64,000 nt of DNA, from contig NZ_VJZZ01000008.1 in NCBI RefSeq assembly GCF_009659535.1, positions 126,001-190,000 on the forward strand. The letters are read 5' to 3'. A model generated the notes under the pieces. That model saw nothing but the letters and a program-made list of their open reading frames with translations. It ran no database searches and had not been told where the DNA came from. Made by a program: the position numbers and the translations under genes. This document shows positions 8,628-17,975 of the stretch, piece after piece. The stretch comes from Aggregicoccus sp. 17bor-14 (GTDB taxonomy: Bacteria > Myxococcota > Myxococcia > Myxococcales > Myxococcaceae). Each line of letters opens with the position of its first letter. Position 1 is the stretch's first letter.

Positions 8628-9413
8628 TCAACCAGCGCGGTCGAGCCGGGGGTAGAGCGCGGCGAGCGCCGCGTCCGGGACACGCGAGGCATACACGTCC
8701 TCGCCCAGCAGGAACAGGGATTGATCGAGAAAATCCTCCGCCGCCTGCGTCTCCCCCTCCTTCGCCGCGATTGCCTGGTCGAGCTGCGCCATCCGGGCGT
8801 CGAACGCCTCCTTGCGCGCCTGCTCCTCGTCCTCCAGCTCGATGAGCCGCTTGTGGGCGAGGATGCCCTCCGCGCCGGGCTGGCCGGGCTTGGGTGTGAG
8901 CGCCTGGGCGAGCTCGTACTCCAGGTCCTCCAGCTCGCGCGCCTGGCGCATCTGGGCGAGCCGCTGCTTCTTGAGGTTGTCGCGGCTCACCGCGAGCTTC
9001 GCCTCGTCCTGGGTGGTGAGCTCCAGGTCCGCGTGGCGCGCCTCGAGCTTCGCGAGCCCCTCCTTCGCGTAGCGCAGCTCGGCGCGGCGCGTGGACAGGC
9101 GCTTGCGCAGCTCGCGCACCCTCCCGTCGATGGCGTCCACCGCGCGCTTCCAGCGCTTCACCGTGGCCTGCAGGCTGCTGCGCTCCTGGGCGGCCGCCTC
9201 CTGGAAGGCCTCGTGCGCGGCGTCTGCCTCGTTGAGGCGGGCCTCGAGCGCGGCGAGCTCCTCGCGCCGCGCCACCACGGCGGCCTCGGCGCGGTACACG
9301 CGGTCCATCGAGCTGGAGATGGGCGGCGGGCAGCCGGGGCGTCCCGCGAGCCGGTCGCGCGCGAGGTCTCCGAGCTGGAAGATGAGATCGTCGTAGCGCT
9401 CCGCCTTGGCCAT
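8628..9413 (-). CDS. Coiled-coil protein of unknown function
   Basis: The 261-residue product (start ATG at 9413) is almost entirely charged alpha-helix with heptad-like Leu/Ala spacing between about residues 45 and 235, so a long coiled coil is predicted. There is no signal peptide, membrane segment or terminal zinc ribbon, so it is not a typical DUF164 protein. The short N-terminal part (about residues 1-35) contains a C-P-P-P segment after a Gly-rich turn. It lies on the same strand as rplC and 34 bases from the next gene upstream. I do not recognise a family; a cytoplasmic structural or scaffolding role is only a guess. Confidence 0.7.
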   Translation of the reverse strand: MAKAERYDDLIFQLGDLARDRLAGRPGCPPPISSSMDRVYRAEAAVVARREELAALEARLNEADAAHEAFQEAAAQERSSLQATVKRWKRAVDAIDGRVRELRKRLSTRRAELRYAKEGLAKLEARHADLELTTQDEAKLAVSRDNLKKQRLAQMRQARELEDLEYELAQALTPKPGQPGAEGILAHKRLIELEDEEQARKEAFDARMAQLDQAIAAKEGETQAAEDFLDQSLFLLGEDVYASRVPDAALAALYPRLDRAG

Positions 9414-9447
9414 GGGGGCGGATTCAACCCCAGAGCGCGCCTGCCTG

Positions 9448-9933
9448 TCAGCCTCCCTCGGGAGCGGCCGCCACGGGCTCGGGCGCGGCCGCCGCGGCGC
9501 TGCCCCCGCGCGCGAGCGGCCCGGCCACCAGCGCGAACAGCTCGCGGGCGCGGTCCAGCTCCTCGGTGCGGTTGAGCTCGCACACCCAGGCGCTCGAGAG
9601 GTCCGCGTGCGTGCGCGCCATCTCGGCCACCGTCTCGTAGCGCAGCGCGGAGGTGCGCGCGAACGCGGCCTCGCGCCGCAGCTCGAGCACCAGCTCACCG
9701 CAGGGGTCCACGTCCAGCGGGGGCACCGGGAGCGGCCCACGCCCCAGCGCCGCCAGCCGGGCGAGCAGCCGCGAGGCGTGGGCGCGGCAGAAGGCCGCGA
9801 GCACCATCAGCCGGGCGCGGCTGCGCGGCTCCTCCACGCGCTCGGCGAGCGCCGTCATGCGCCGCGCCGACACCACCTCCGACTCCCATGCTGCCGCCAG
9901 CGCCGCCGCCAGGCGGGTATGCCTCGCACCCAT
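9448..9933 (-). CDS. Small helical, possibly ferritin-like protein
   Basis: I chose the ATG at 9933, which has GAAAGGGG ahead of it, over an upstream ATG at 9969 with no ribosome site; this gives 161 residues. The sequence is four predicted helices with Trp-Glu-Ser-Glu near residue 16, an Ala-His pair, and Tyr-Glu and His-Ala-Asp later. This spacing recalls ferritin-like four-helix bundles, but the usual ExxH pairs are incomplete. The C-terminus is Ala/Pro-rich. It is upstream of the coiled-coil gene and may be co-transcribed with it. Function unknown. Confidence 0.6.
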   Translation of the reverse strand: MGARHTRLAAALAAAWESEVVSARRMTALAERVEEPRSRARLMVLAAFCRAHASRLLARLAALGRGPLPVPPLDVDPCGELVLELRREAAFARTSALRYETVAEMARTHADLSSAWVCELNRTEELDRARELFALVAGPLARGGSAAAAAPEPVAAAPEGG

Positions 9934-10058
9934 CGGGCCTGCCCCTTTCCCCGTCCCCGTCCTGCCCATGTGCGCGCGCAGGAGCCCCGTCAGCCAAGCT
10001 ATGGACGCTGCGCGCGCCTTTCAACAGGGGTGTTGCGCGGCGCTGCTACTCGGCGCTG

Positions 10059-10616
10059 CTACTCCTCGATGAACTGCAGCTCCACGCGCGAGCGCCCGGC
10101 GACGCCCGAGTGGCGCGCACCGCAGCGCGGGCAGAACAGGGGCTCGTCCCAGTCCCACAGGGCCTTCACGTCCTCGCCGCAGCACAGCAGCGGCAGCACG
10201 CGCATGTCGTCGGGCTCGGCGGGCATCGGCCCGGGCAGCTCCGCGGGCGGCACGGCGATGAACGTCGGGCGCGGGTTCTGCGCGAGCGTGCGCGCCACGT
10301 GCGCGAGCTGCTCGTAGCGCACGTGATCTCCCCACGCTCGCGCGAGCGCCTCGAGGTGCGCCTGCTGCTCCTCGGTGAGCCACGCCTCCGCGCCGGCGCG
10401 GTGGCCGCAGTAGAGGCAGCTGCGCTCGGGCGCGCATGCGCCGTGCGCGTCCCCGCTCGCGCTGCGCTCCTCCACCTCGAACGGAGAGAGCGCGCACAGC
10501 GCGCGCTGCAGCACCCCCGCGTCGGACGGGCTGGGCCGCGTCTTGAAGTGGCGCCGGCAGCGCGGGCACTCGCGGCGCACGAAGCCCGAGGCGTCCGGCC
10601 TCAGCTCCAGCTTCAC
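10059..10616 (-). CDS. Multi-zinc-ribbon protein of unknown function
   Basis: The 185-residue protein has three CxxC knuckles: C17-C20 (ECPRC), C67-C70 (SCLYC) and a C-terminal FCPRCG near residue 163. An LLCCG lies at about residue 143. The knuckles suggest two or more bound zinc ions. No enzyme motif is visible. It overlaps the upstream membrane-protein gene by 4 bases (ATGA), so the two are translationally coupled. Possible roles are nucleic-acid or protein binding, but the family is not one I recognise. Confidence 0.7.
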   Translation of the reverse strand: MKLELRPDASGFVRRECPRCRRHFKTRPSPSDAGVLQRALCALSPFEVEERSASGDAHGACAPERSCLYCGHRAGAEAWLTEEQQAHLEALARAWGDHVRYEQLAHVARTLAQNPRPTFIAVPPAELPGPMPAEPDDMRVLPLLCCGEDVKALWDWDEPLFCPRCGARHSGVAGRSRVELQFIEE

Positions 10617-10804
10617 GGACGCGCGCGTCCGGAGGCCCCCGTCCCCGCCCCCGCGAGCGGACGGCGGCCCCGGCTCATCAGCGCGAGCACGAGGCTCGCC
10701 AGGGAGAAGAGGAGGAAGAGGTGCACCCAGTGGCCCTCGGTGGAGCCGGTGATGAGGCCGACGGCCCAGAGGACGAGGAGGATCACCGTGATGGTCCAGT
10801 ACAC
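10613..10804 (-). CDS. Small lmo0937-type (DUF5670) membrane protein
   Basis: The 63-residue protein has two closely spaced hydrophobic helices (about residues 3-20 and 27-44, starting MYWTITVILLVLWAVGL) and a short basic, Gly-rich tail. Length, the W-x-V-x-L-L-V-L-W opening and the His in the turn match the lmo0937/DUF5670 family of tiny inner-membrane proteins, whose role is unknown though they are often stress-associated. It overlaps the zinc-ribbon gene by 4 bases. Confidence 0.7.
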   Translation of the reverse strand: MYWTITVILLVLWAVGLITGSTEGHWVHLFLLFSLASLVLALMSRGRRPLAGAGTGASGRARP

Positions 10805-11106
10805 GCGCGCGCTTCCCTTCTGACCGGACCCGGGTCGCAGGAGGCTGCGGCCCTCTCGTCAGTCCGGCACGGGCGCAAAGCTAGGGAGCGGGCGCAAGGG
10901 CGCCAACTGCAGGTAAGGACACCAGCCCCCAGTGGACATTCGTTTGCCCTCCATCGGAAAAAGATTCCGCTCGCCCCACGCAGGGCACTTTCGCGGATCA
11001 GATGGGGAAAGGGTTTTCTCCGCTTGGCATGGCAGCTGCTTAGCGCTGCCGCCACATGGTGCACGGGGCGCTTCGCACGGGGCGGAGCGCGGGGAGGAAG
11101 ACGGCG
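10805..11106. other. Divergent intergenic region
   Basis: These 302 bases separate a leftward membrane-protein gene from the rightward transglycosylase and should hold both promoters. I see a repeated GGGCGCAA near 10870-10900 and a GGGAGGAA ribosome site just before 11107, but no clear promoter or small gene. Confidence 0.4.
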
Positions 11107-11847
11107 ATGCGGAACTGGGCGGCGGGGCTTGCTGTGGCGGCAGTACTGGGAACGACCTCGGTGGTGCTCGGCTACGAGGGGCAGACGCCGCAGCAGCACC
11201 AGATGGAGAGCACCGAGCTGCTGCAGCTGCGCGCCAAGCTCGCGGAGCGCGAGGCCCAGGTGCAGAGCCTGCAGCAGAAGGTGGCGCAGCTGGAGGAGGC
11301 GGACCACCTGGGCGAGGCGGAGCGGCTCGGGGTGCTCCAGGCGGTCGCGCAGTCCGGGCTGCCGGCGCGCCAGCAGAAGCGGCTCGCGGTGGCGATCGTG
11401 CGCGAGGCGAAGCGCAACGGCGTGGACCCCATGCTGGTGGTCGCGATCATCCGCTGCGAGAGCTCCTTCAACAACTACGCGGTCTCGGGCGTGGGCGCGA
11501 TGGGCCTGATGCAGGTCATGCCGGACACCGGCAGCTTCCTCGCGGACCGCGCGGGCTGGAAGCTGGGGCGCCCCACCAACCTCTTCGACTCGGAGCTCAA
11601 CGTGGAGCTGGGCACCGCCTACGTGGCCGAGCTCATCGCGCGCTTCGGCTCGGTGGAGAAGGCGCTCGTCGCCTACAACGCGGGCCCCGCGCTCGCCAAG
11701 CGCATCCTGGCCAAGCCGGACGCGCGCAAGCGCTTCCTGGCGGGTTACCCCAAGAAGGTGGTCGCCGAGTTCCGCAAGCTGAAGGCGAAGCAGGAGTCGG
11801 AGCTCACCCTTCGTGCCGAGAAGGCAACGGACGACTCCAACGGCTGA
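11107..11847 (+). CDS. Lytic transglycosylase (SLT/MltE-type), secreted or anchored
   Basis: I chose the ATG at 11107 because a GGGAGGAA ribosome site precedes it and it gives a signal anchor (residues 3-22); the product is 246 residues. Residues about 36-65 form a Gln/Glu-rich coiled coil. The C-terminal domain has the soluble lytic transglycosylase signature: the catalytic Glu118 in IIRCESSF, then GAMGLMQVMP and later VAYNAGP. It should cleave glycan strands of peptidoglycan to 1,6-anhydro products in the periplasm. The coiled coil may mediate multimer formation. It is an isolated gene. Confidence 0.9.
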   Translation: MRNWAAGLAVAAVLGTTSVVLGYEGQTPQQHQMESTELLQLRAKLAEREAQVQSLQQKVAQLEEADHLGEAERLGVLQAVAQSGLPARQQKRLAVAIVREAKRNGVDPMLVVAIIRCESSFNNYAVSGVGAMGLMQVMPDTGSFLADRAGWKLGRPTNLFDSELNVELGTAYVAELIARFGSVEKALVAYNAGPALAKRILAKPDARKRFLAGYPKKVVAEFRKLKAKQESELTLRAEKATDDSNG

Positions 11848-11941
11848 GCGCTAGCGGACATCCCGCACGCCCGCTTCAGGACACCGGAGCAAAAGTTTAC
11901 CCTCTGTGGCTGAACGGTTTCTCCCTCCATGCCCATGGTGC

Positions 11942-12009
11942 CTCCCGCAGTGGTTCGGCGGGAGCGGAACAAGTCTGCATGCCCCGGCTGTTTGGGGGGC
12001 CGCATGCAG
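11942..12009. repeat. Inverted repeats in the leader of the STAS gene
   Basis: CTGCATGC at 11975-11982 is perfectly repeated in inverse at 12002-12009, and a second hairpin (CTCCCGC/GCGGGAG, 11942-11964) precedes it. Both lie 40-110 bases upstream of the STAS start codon, so they could be a leader structure or operator. No T-run follows, so a terminator is less likely. Confidence 0.45.
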
Positions 12010-12048
12010 GCCCGGCGGACTCGGGACCTGGCGACAGAGGGAGACACC

Positions 12049-12390
12049 ATGGGGCTGCAGATTCACAGGGAGATCCAGGCAGGGCGCGTGATGCTGCGCC
12101 TGGAGGGCACGCTGGACGGGCGTACCGCGCAGCAGCTGCGCGAGTCGCTCGGCGGCGCCGAGGGCCGCGAGGTGGTGGTGGACTTCAGCCTCGTGCGCGA
12201 CTTCAAGGACACCGCCGTGGCGGTGCTCACCCGCGACCTGGAGGCGCGCCCCGTGCAGCTGCGCGGGCTCGCCGGGCACCAGGCCCGCATGTTCCGCTAC
12301 TTCGGCTTCAGCCCGGAGGGCACCCGCGCACCCGGTGCGACGCAGTCCGACACCGGCCTCTTCACGGCGGACGAGCTGCTGACCGGGTAG
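12049..12390 (+). CDS. STAS-domain protein
   Basis: The ATG at 12049, 6 bases after GAGGGAG, gives 113 residues. The fold matches STAS/anti-sigma-antagonist proteins: strands VMLRLEG and EVVVDFSLV, then DFKDTAVAVL, where the phosphorylatable Ser of SpoIIAA is replaced by Thr55. The C-terminal ~25 residues are a non-conserved tail. STAS proteins of this size usually bind anti-sigma kinases or act in partner-switching. No kinase or phosphatase lies beside it, so the partner is unknown. Confidence 0.75.
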   Translation: MGLQIHREIQAGRVMLRLEGTLDGRTAQQLRESLGGAEGREVVVDFSLVRDFKDTAVAVLTRDLEARPVQLRGLAGHQARMFRYFGFSPEGTRAPGATQSDTGLFTADELLTG

Positions 12391-12495
12391 TGGCCCGTTG
12401 GCAGCCAGGCGGGCGAGCGGGCGTGCGCGCCCCCGCCCCGCCAGCGCGCGCGGCATCCGCAGCTTCGGGGGTGCGCGCCGCGGGGAAAGGTTAGA

Positions 12496-13488
12496 GTGCG
12501 CGGCTGGATGAACCAGCCCGCTCGAGCCCTCTCCCCCACCCCTTCTCCCGCCCAGGCACGCGCGTCCATGGAGCGCCTCGCGGCGCTGCTCAGCGGCGTC
12601 GTGCAGGGCAAGGAGCGCGAGGCGCGCCTCACCGTCACCTGCCTCGTCGCGGACGGGCACCTGCTGCTCGAGGACGTGCCCGGCGTGGGCAAGACCACGC
12701 TCGCCGAGGCGCTCGCGCGCGGCTGTGCGCTGTCCTTCGCGCGCATCCAGTTCACCGCCGACCTGCTGCCCGCGGACGTGCTGGGCGCCCAGGTCTTCCA
12801 CGCGCCCACCGCCGCGTTCAACTTCCGCCCCGGCCCGCTCTTCCGCCAGCTGGTGCTCGCGGACGAGCTCAACCGCGCTCCGCCGCGCACCCAGTCCGCG
12901 CTGCTGGAGGCGATGGCGCAGGGCCAGGTGTCCCTGGATGGCACCACGCACCTGCTGCCGCGCCCGTTCACGGTGGTGGCCACGCAGAACCCGGTGGACC
13001 TCTCGGGCACCTTCCCGCTGCCGGACTCGCAGCTGGACCGCTTCCTCATGCGGCTGTCCCTGGGCCACCCCTCCGCCGAGGTGGAGGCGCGGCTGCTCAC
13101 CACCCGCGGCGCGGCGAGCCCGCTGCAGGGCCTGAGCGCGGTGGCCACGCCGGAGGAGCTGCTGGGCCTGCGCGAGCTCGCGGCGGGGCTGCACCTGGAC
13201 GGCGCGGTGGCGGACTACGTGGTGCGGCTCGCGCACGCCACGCGCAGCCACGGGGACATCGAGCGCGGCGCCTCCACCCGCGCGGTGCTCGCCCTGGGCC
13301 GGGCCGCGCGCGCGCAGGCGCTGTGGGACGCGCGCGACTTCGTCACCCCCGCGGACGTGCGCGAGGTGCTGGTGCCCTGCCTCGCCCACCGGCTGCTGCT
13401 GCGCAGCGCGGGGGCGGGCGCCGCGGCGCGGGACGAGGCGGCGCACCTGCTGGGCGAGCTGGTTCGCAAGGTGCCGGCGCCGCGGTGA
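12496..13488 (+). CDS. MoxR-family AAA+ ATPase
   Basis: The protein has Walker A VPGVGKTT (about residues 62-69), Walker B/MoxR motif LADELNRAPPRTQSAL and the sensor TQNPVD, followed by the lid helices. Length 330 is typical. A GTG at 12496 sits after GGAAAGG; an ATG at 12508 is an alternative start. MoxR ATPases act as chaperones that activate metal- or vWA-containing partners. The downstream DUF58 and transglutaminase genes, each overlapping by 4 bases, form the common MoxR-DUF58-TgpA operon, which suggests work on cell-envelope proteins or peptidoglycan. Confidence 0.93.
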   Translation: MRGWMNQPARALSPTPSPAQARASMERLAALLSGVVQGKEREARLTVTCLVADGHLLLEDVPGVGKTTLAEALARGCALSFARIQFTADLLPADVLGAQVFHAPTAAFNFRPGPLFRQLVLADELNRAPPRTQSALLEAMAQGQVSLDGTTHLLPRPFTVVATQNPVDLSGTFPLPDSQLDRFLMRLSLGHPSAEVEARLLTTRGAASPLQGLSAVATPEELLGLRELAAGLHLDGAVADYVVRLAHATRSHGDIERGASTRAVLALGRAARAQALWDARDFVTPADVREVLVPCLAHRLLLRSAGAGAAARDEAAHLLGELVRKVPAPR

Positions 13489-14489
13489 GCACCCGGGCGC
13501 CACATGCGCCGCCGGGGCTTGCGCAGCGCCTGCGCGCGCGGCTGCGGCCGCCGCGCACGCTGCAGGTCACCCGCATGGGGCGCACCTACCTGGTGCTCAC
13601 CGTGGGCATCGGGCTGGGGGCGCTCAACACCGGCAACAACCTGCTCTACCTGGTGCTGGGGCTGCTGCTCAGCCTGATGGTGGTCTCCGGCGTGCTCAGC
13701 GAGCGCTGCCTCCGCGACCTCGAGGTGCGCCGGCTGGGCAGCGAGGCCGCCTTCGCCGCCGAGCCCTTCGCCTTCCGCTGGGCGCTGAGGCGCAAGAAGG
13801 GCCACGCCTTCGCGCTGCGCATCTCCGAGGCCGCCGTCGAGGCCATGGCCGGGAGCGGGGACGTGCCTGCGGCGCCGCTCGCGGGCGCGGGGCAGCTGCC
13901 GCACCTGCGCGCGGGCGCCGAGCAGGTGGTGCGCGCGGACCTCGTGGCGCCGCGGCGCGGGCCGCTCGCGCTCTCGGGCGTGCGGGTGACCACCACCTAC
14001 CCGCTCGGCCTCTTCGCCAAGACGCGCACCTTCGAGCTGCCCGGCACGCTGCTCGTCTACCCGCGCCGCGGCTTCGCCTGCGCGCAGGCCCCGGCCGCGC
14101 TGCAGGGGCGCGTGGGCGACGTGGGCAACCCGCTGCGCACCGACGGCACCGGGGACGTGCTGGGCCTGCGCGAGCTCGGCGAGGGCGAGGACGTGCGGCG
14201 CGTGCACTGGCTCAAGAGCGCCGCCGCGGGACGGCTGCTCGCCGTGCAGCGCGAGCGCGAGGACCTGCGCGTGTTCCTCCTCGAGCTGGAGCCGGGGCTC
14301 GAGGGAGAGCCGCTCGAGCGCGCGTGCGAGCAGGTGGCGGCGCAGGCGCACCAGCTGCTCGGCGAGGGGCACGAGGTGGGCCTGCGGGCCGGAGCGCTGA
14401 GCCTGCGGCCGGCGGCGGGCCCGGGCCAGGAGCGGCGGCTGCTGCGCGCGCTCGCGTGGCTCGGCTTCGACGCGGAGCAGGCGGCATGA
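13485..14489 (+). CDS. DUF58 membrane protein
   Basis: The GTG at 13485 overlaps the MoxR stop (GTGA) and gives 334 residues. Two adjacent transmembrane segments at about residues 32-70 (YLVLTVGIGLGALNTGNN, then LLYLVLGLLLSLM) precede a long extramembrane part. The DUF58 signature is the region RELGEGEDVRRVHWLKSAAAGRL, here with V-H-W-L-K-S-A-A in the expected place. DUF58 proteins accompany MoxR ATPases and transglutaminase-like proteins; their biochemical role is not established. The MIDAS-type vWA sequence of some DUF58 proteins is not evident. Confidence 0.88.
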   Translation: MSTRAPHAPPGLAQRLRARLRPPRTLQVTRMGRTYLVLTVGIGLGALNTGNNLLYLVLGLLLSLMVVSGVLSERCLRDLEVRRLGSEAAFAAEPFAFRWALRRKKGHAFALRISEAAVEAMAGSGDVPAAPLAGAGQLPHLRAGAEQVVRADLVAPRRGPLALSGVRVTTTYPLGLFAKTRTFELPGTLLVYPRRGFACAQAPAALQGRVGDVGNPLRTDGTGDVLGLRELGEGEDVRRVHWLKSAAAGRLLAVQREREDLRVFLLELEPGLEGEPLERACEQVAAQAHQLLGEGHEVGLRAGALSLRPAAGPGQERRLLRALAWLGFDAEQAA

Positions 14490-16522
14490 GGCCCCCCACC
14501 CGGCTCAGACTGCGGCTGCGCGACCTGGGCTGCGGCGCGGGCTTCGGCGCCATGGCCGTGAGCGGCCAGCTCCCCGCGTGGACGCTCGGGGTGTTCGGGC
14601 TCTCGCTGCTGCTCGCGCTGCTCGGGCGCCGGGTGCTCGGGCAGCGCACGCTCGCGAGCGCGCTGCTGCTCCTGGGCAGCGCTGCGATGCTCTACGTCCA
14701 GGTGACGCGCGAGGGGCTGGATCCGGTGGTGGCCGCGAGCGCCTTCGCCGCGCTCGTCGCCGCGCAGCGGCTCCTGTCCACCCCCTCCCCGGCCACCGAC
14801 GGCCACGTGCACCTGGTGGGGCTGCTGATGATCGCGGGCGGCGCGGCGCTCTCGGGCGACCTGCCCTTCGCGCTCTGCCTCATCGCCTTCACCGTGCTCA
14901 GCTGCCTCTCCATGGGGCTGTCCGCCATCGAGGCGGTGGTGCCCGAGGAGGAGCGCGTCCCGGTGCGCGAGGCGCTGGGGCCGCTCTCGGTGGGCGTGCT
15001 CTTCGCGGTGCTGGGCGCCATCACCTTCTTCATCCTCTTCCCGCGCGTGAGCTGGAACATGGCCTCGCGCCGCGGCAGCGCGGGCCTCGGTGTGGCCACG
15101 GCGGGCTTCGCGGACAAGGTGCGGCTGGGGGGCTCGGGCACCATCAAGAGCAACCCGCGCGTCGTGCTGCGGGCGCAGCTCACCCCGGATCCCGGCGCGG
15201 ACACGCTCAATGCGCACTGGCTGGGGCGCACCTTCGACACCTTCGACGGGACGGAGTGGTCCAGCGTGGGCGAGCCGCTGCCGCCGCGCCAGGTGGTGAC
15301 GCTGCGGCGCGGTGGCGAGGGGCTGGTGCACCAGCGCCTCGAGCTGCTGCCGGCCTACGGCGCGCGCACGCTCATCGCGCTCGAGACGCCGGCGCGCCTG
15401 GGCAACGGCTACACGGTCTCGGGCGCGGACCGCCAGCGCCTGGGCCTGGTGCGCGTGGGCACGAGCGAGGTGCGCTTCGCAACGGACGGCTCCGGCTTCT
15501 TCTACGAGGCCTACAGCATGCCGGGCGAGGCCGCCCCCGTGCCGGACGCCATGTCCATCCCCGAGCGAGACCAGCTGCTCGCGCTGCCCATGGGGCTGGA
15601 CCCGCGGGTGGGAGCGCTCGCCGAGAAGGTGCTCGCGGGGGAGCAGGACCCGCTGCGCGCGGCGCACAAGCTCGAGGCCTTCCTGCAGCGCGAGTACCGC
15701 TACACGCTGGAGCTGGGCGGCGACGTGGAGGACCCGCTCGCCGACTTCCTCTTCGGCCGCAAGGAGGGCCACTGCGAGCACTTCGCCACCGCGCTCACCA
15801 TCATGCTGCGCACCCAGGGCATCGCGGCGCGCCTCGCCACGGGCTTCTACGGCGGCGAGCGCGTGCAGGACGGCTACATCGTGCGCGCAGGCGATGCGCA
15901 CGCGTGGACGCACGTGCTCGTCCCCGGCCAGGGCTTCGTCACGGTGGACCCCACCCCGCCCGACTACCGCGCCGCGCAGCCGCTCGCGGTGCTCGAGGCG
16001 CTCGTCACCCTGTACGAGCGGATGGAGAACCTGTGGCGGGCGGCCGTGGTGGACTACTCCTTCCGCGACCAGATGCAGCTGGCGAGCGCGCTGGTGCGCC
16101 CGCCGCGAGAGCGCGGCCCCGAGGGCGCGCGCGGCCAGGTGCCCTTGCCCCCTGCGCGCGCATGGGCTGCGGCGCTGGCGGTGGGGCTCGCCGTCTACGC
16201 GACCTGGCGCTTCGCCACGCGCGCACGCCAGCGCACCCGCCCCCTGGACGCCACGCGCTTCCTCGAGGCCGTGGAGCGGCGCCTCGCGCGCGCCGGCGTG
16301 CGGCCCCAGCCGCAGGAGCCGCTCGAGCGCCTCGGCGCGCGCCTGGAGGCCGAGGGACACCCCCTGGGCCCCGCGCTGCGCCCCGTGGCCCGGCGCTACC
16401 TGGAGGCCCGCTTCGGTGGGAGGCCTCTCCAGGAGGGTGAGGCCGCGCGGCTGCTCGCCACGCTCGCCCACCCGCCTCCTCGCAAGGGCCCGCCGCCCTC
16501 GCCCGGCCCGCGCGCCCCGTAG
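14486..16522 (+). CDS. TgpA-like transglutaminase membrane protein (DUF3488 + transglutaminase core)
   Basis: The ATG at 14486 overlaps the DUF58 stop (ATGA) and gives 678 residues. The first ~190 residues hold about six hydrophobic helices (DUF3488). A large periplasmic part then carries the transglutaminase core with Cys430 in [10 protein letters not shown], His472 in DAHAWTHV and Asp488 in TVDPTPP, the complete Cys-His-Asp triad. One more membrane helix lies near residues 555-575, and a cytoplasmic DUF4129-like tail ends the protein. Family members include Pseudomonas TgpA, important for viability. The natural substrate is unknown. Confidence 0.92.
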   Translation: MRPPTRLRLRLRDLGCGAGFGAMAVSGQLPAWTLGVFGLSLLLALLGRRVLGQRTLASALLLLGSAAMLYVQVTREGLDPVVAASAFAALVAAQRLLSTPSPATDGHVHLVGLLMIAGGAALSGDLPFALCLIAFTVLSCLSMGLSAIEAVVPEEERVPVREALGPLSVGVLFAVLGAITFFILFPRVSWNMASRRGSAGLGVATAGFADKVRLGGSGTIKSNPRVVLRAQLTPDPGADTLNAHWLGRTFDTFDGTEWSSVGEPLPPRQVVTLRRGGEGLVHQRLELLPAYGARTLIALETPARLGNGYTVSGADRQRLGLVRVGTSEVRFATDGSGFFYEAYSMPGEAAPVPDAMSIPERDQLLALPMGLDPRVGALAEKVLAGEQDPLRAAHKLEAFLQREYRYTLELGGDVEDPLADFLFGRKEGHCEHFATALTIMLRTQGIAARLATGFYGGERVQDGYIVRAGDAHAWTHVLVPGQGFVTVDPTPPDYRAAQPLAVLEALVTLYERMENLWRAAVVDYSFRDQMQLASALVRPPRERGPEGARGQVPLPPARAWAAALAVGLAVYATWRFATRARQRTRPLDATRFLEAVERRLARAGVRPQPQEPLERLGARLEAEGHPLGPALRPVARRYLEARFGGRPLQEGEAARLLATLAHPPPRKGPPPSPGPRAP

Positions 16523-16908
16523 CGCGCCTCCCCGCCCAGGGCGCTCCCGGAGGGCAGCGCCCTTGCGCCCGCCCTCCCACCGGCCGCGCGTGGCGCGCCC
16601 CGCCGACGGCGCCGCGCCCGGGCGTTAGTCCTTGGGACGCCGAGGAGGAAGGGCAAGAGGCAGCCGAGCGACGTTTCGGAACTTCTTACAGCCTTCATCG
16701 GCAAGGGCAGGCGGCGCGGGGCTGTAATGCTTACTCCCCTCCGGGCCCTGCATGGCCGCGCGATTCGCCAAGTGCGCGCGGACACTGGCGAAATCCCGGA
16801 GGCGCGGTTGGCACCGGGGTTGCTCAAGGGAGCCGCTGTCAAGTTGTCAGAAGGGTTCCCCCTTCCCTCCACGGCCTCGGCGAGGCCCCCACCGTCGGAG
16901 CAGACCAC
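16523..16908. other. Intergenic region upstream of the rpoH-like gene
   Basis: A hairpin (GGGCGCT at 16539-16545 with AGCGCCC at 16556-16562) may end the MoxR operon, though no T-run follows. The rest should hold the promoter of the sigma-factor gene. A GGAACTT at 16678-16684 equals the -35 of sigma-E-type promoters and a TGTAAT at 16723-16728 resembles a -10, but neither has a matching partner at proper distance. No small gene is convincing. Confidence 0.4.
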
Positions 16909-17802
16909 ATGCAGGCAACCACTGAGCAGTCCTCGAACTCTGGCTCCCTGGCGATGTACCTCTCGGAGATCAACCAGTACGCCCTGCTCACGGTGGAGGA
17001 GGAGCAGCTGCTCGCGCGGCGCTTCATCAAGGGCGACCTGGCGGCCGGTCACCGGCTGGTGACGAGCAACCTGCGCTTCGTGGTGAAGGTGGCCTACGAG
17101 TACCGCTCCTACGGCATCAAGATGTCGGACCTCATCCAGGAGGGGAACATCGGCCTGATGAAGGCCGTGCAGAAGTTCGATCCGGACAAGGGCATCCGCC
17201 TCATCTCCTACGCGGTGTGGTGGATCCGCGCGTACATCCAGAACTACATCCTCAAGAGCTGGTCGCTGGTGAAGCTCGGCACCACCCAGGCCCAGCGCAA
17301 GCTCTTCTTCAGCCTCGCCCGCACGCGCCGCGAGCTGGAGAAGTTCGGCACCAACGACGCCCCGGGCGTGAACGTGGACGAGATCGCCAAGCGCCTGCAC
17401 GTGAAGCCGGGCGAGGTGCGCGAGATGGAGCAGCGCATGGGCGGGCGCGACCTGTCGCTCGACGCCCCCATGGGCGAGGACGGCGGCAACAGCCACGTGG
17501 ACTTCGTGCAGAGCGCGAGCGCGAGCCAGGACGACGAGTTCGCGGACAAGGAGGAGGCGGGCATCATCAACGCCCGCGTGCGCACCGCGCTGATGCGCCT
17601 GGACCCGCGCGAGCGCTTCATCATCGAGCAGCGCGTGATGAACGAGCGCCCCATGACCCTCAAGGAGCTGGGCGAGCACTTCGGCTTCAGCCGCGAGCGC
17701 GCCCGCCAGCTGGAGATCCGCGCGAAGGACAAGCTCAAGGCGGAGCTCGCGGCGCTGATGGCCGAGGTGGACCCCGAGAGCCTGATGGCGGCCCAGCAGT
17801 AG
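16909..17802 (+). CDS. rpoH: RpoH-type (sigma-32 family) alternative sigma factor
   Basis: The 297-residue protein has sigma region 1.2/2 (from [18 protein letters not shown], through [11 protein letters not shown], to the core-binding and -10 helices [26 protein letters not shown]) and region 4 HTH ([20 protein letters not shown]). The RpoH box QRKLFFSL at residues 129-136 marks the heat-shock subfamily. Myxobacteria carry several RpoH-like sigma factors (SigB, SigC in M. xanthus) with developmental roles, so this may serve heat shock, development or both. It is transcribed alone. Confidence 0.93.
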   Translation: MQATTEQSSNSGSLAMYLSEINQYALLTVEEEQLLARRFIKGDLAAGHRLVTSNLRFVVKVAYEYRSYGIKMSDLIQEGNIGLMKAVQKFDPDKGIRLISYAVWWIRAYIQNYILKSWSLVKLGTTQAQRKLFFSLARTRRELEKFGTNDAPGVNVDEIAKRLHVKPGEVREMEQRMGGRDLSLDAPMGEDGGNSHVDFVQSASASQDDEFADKEEAGIINARVRTALMRLDPRERFIIEQRVMNERPMTLKELGEHFGFSRERARQLEIRAKDKLKAELAALMAEVDPESLMAAQQ

Positions 17803-17975
17803 CCCCAAGGCCCATCGCAGCAGCAGTGCGCGCGGCGCCCCTGCCCTCTCCTTCCGGAGGGGCGGTCGGGCGCCGCGGTGCGTCTGACGTCCGACGTCCG
17901 GTGGCTGCGCGGCGCGTTGGGCCTGCGGGCAATCCCTTGCTATGACGCGGTCCTTCCTCGCTGAAGGAGCGCGAC

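Noticed and set aside
14057-16471. An 804-codon open frame opposite the transglutaminase gene
   Set aside because: Low-complexity His/Arg/Gln composition, shadow of the real gene with a full catalytic triad.
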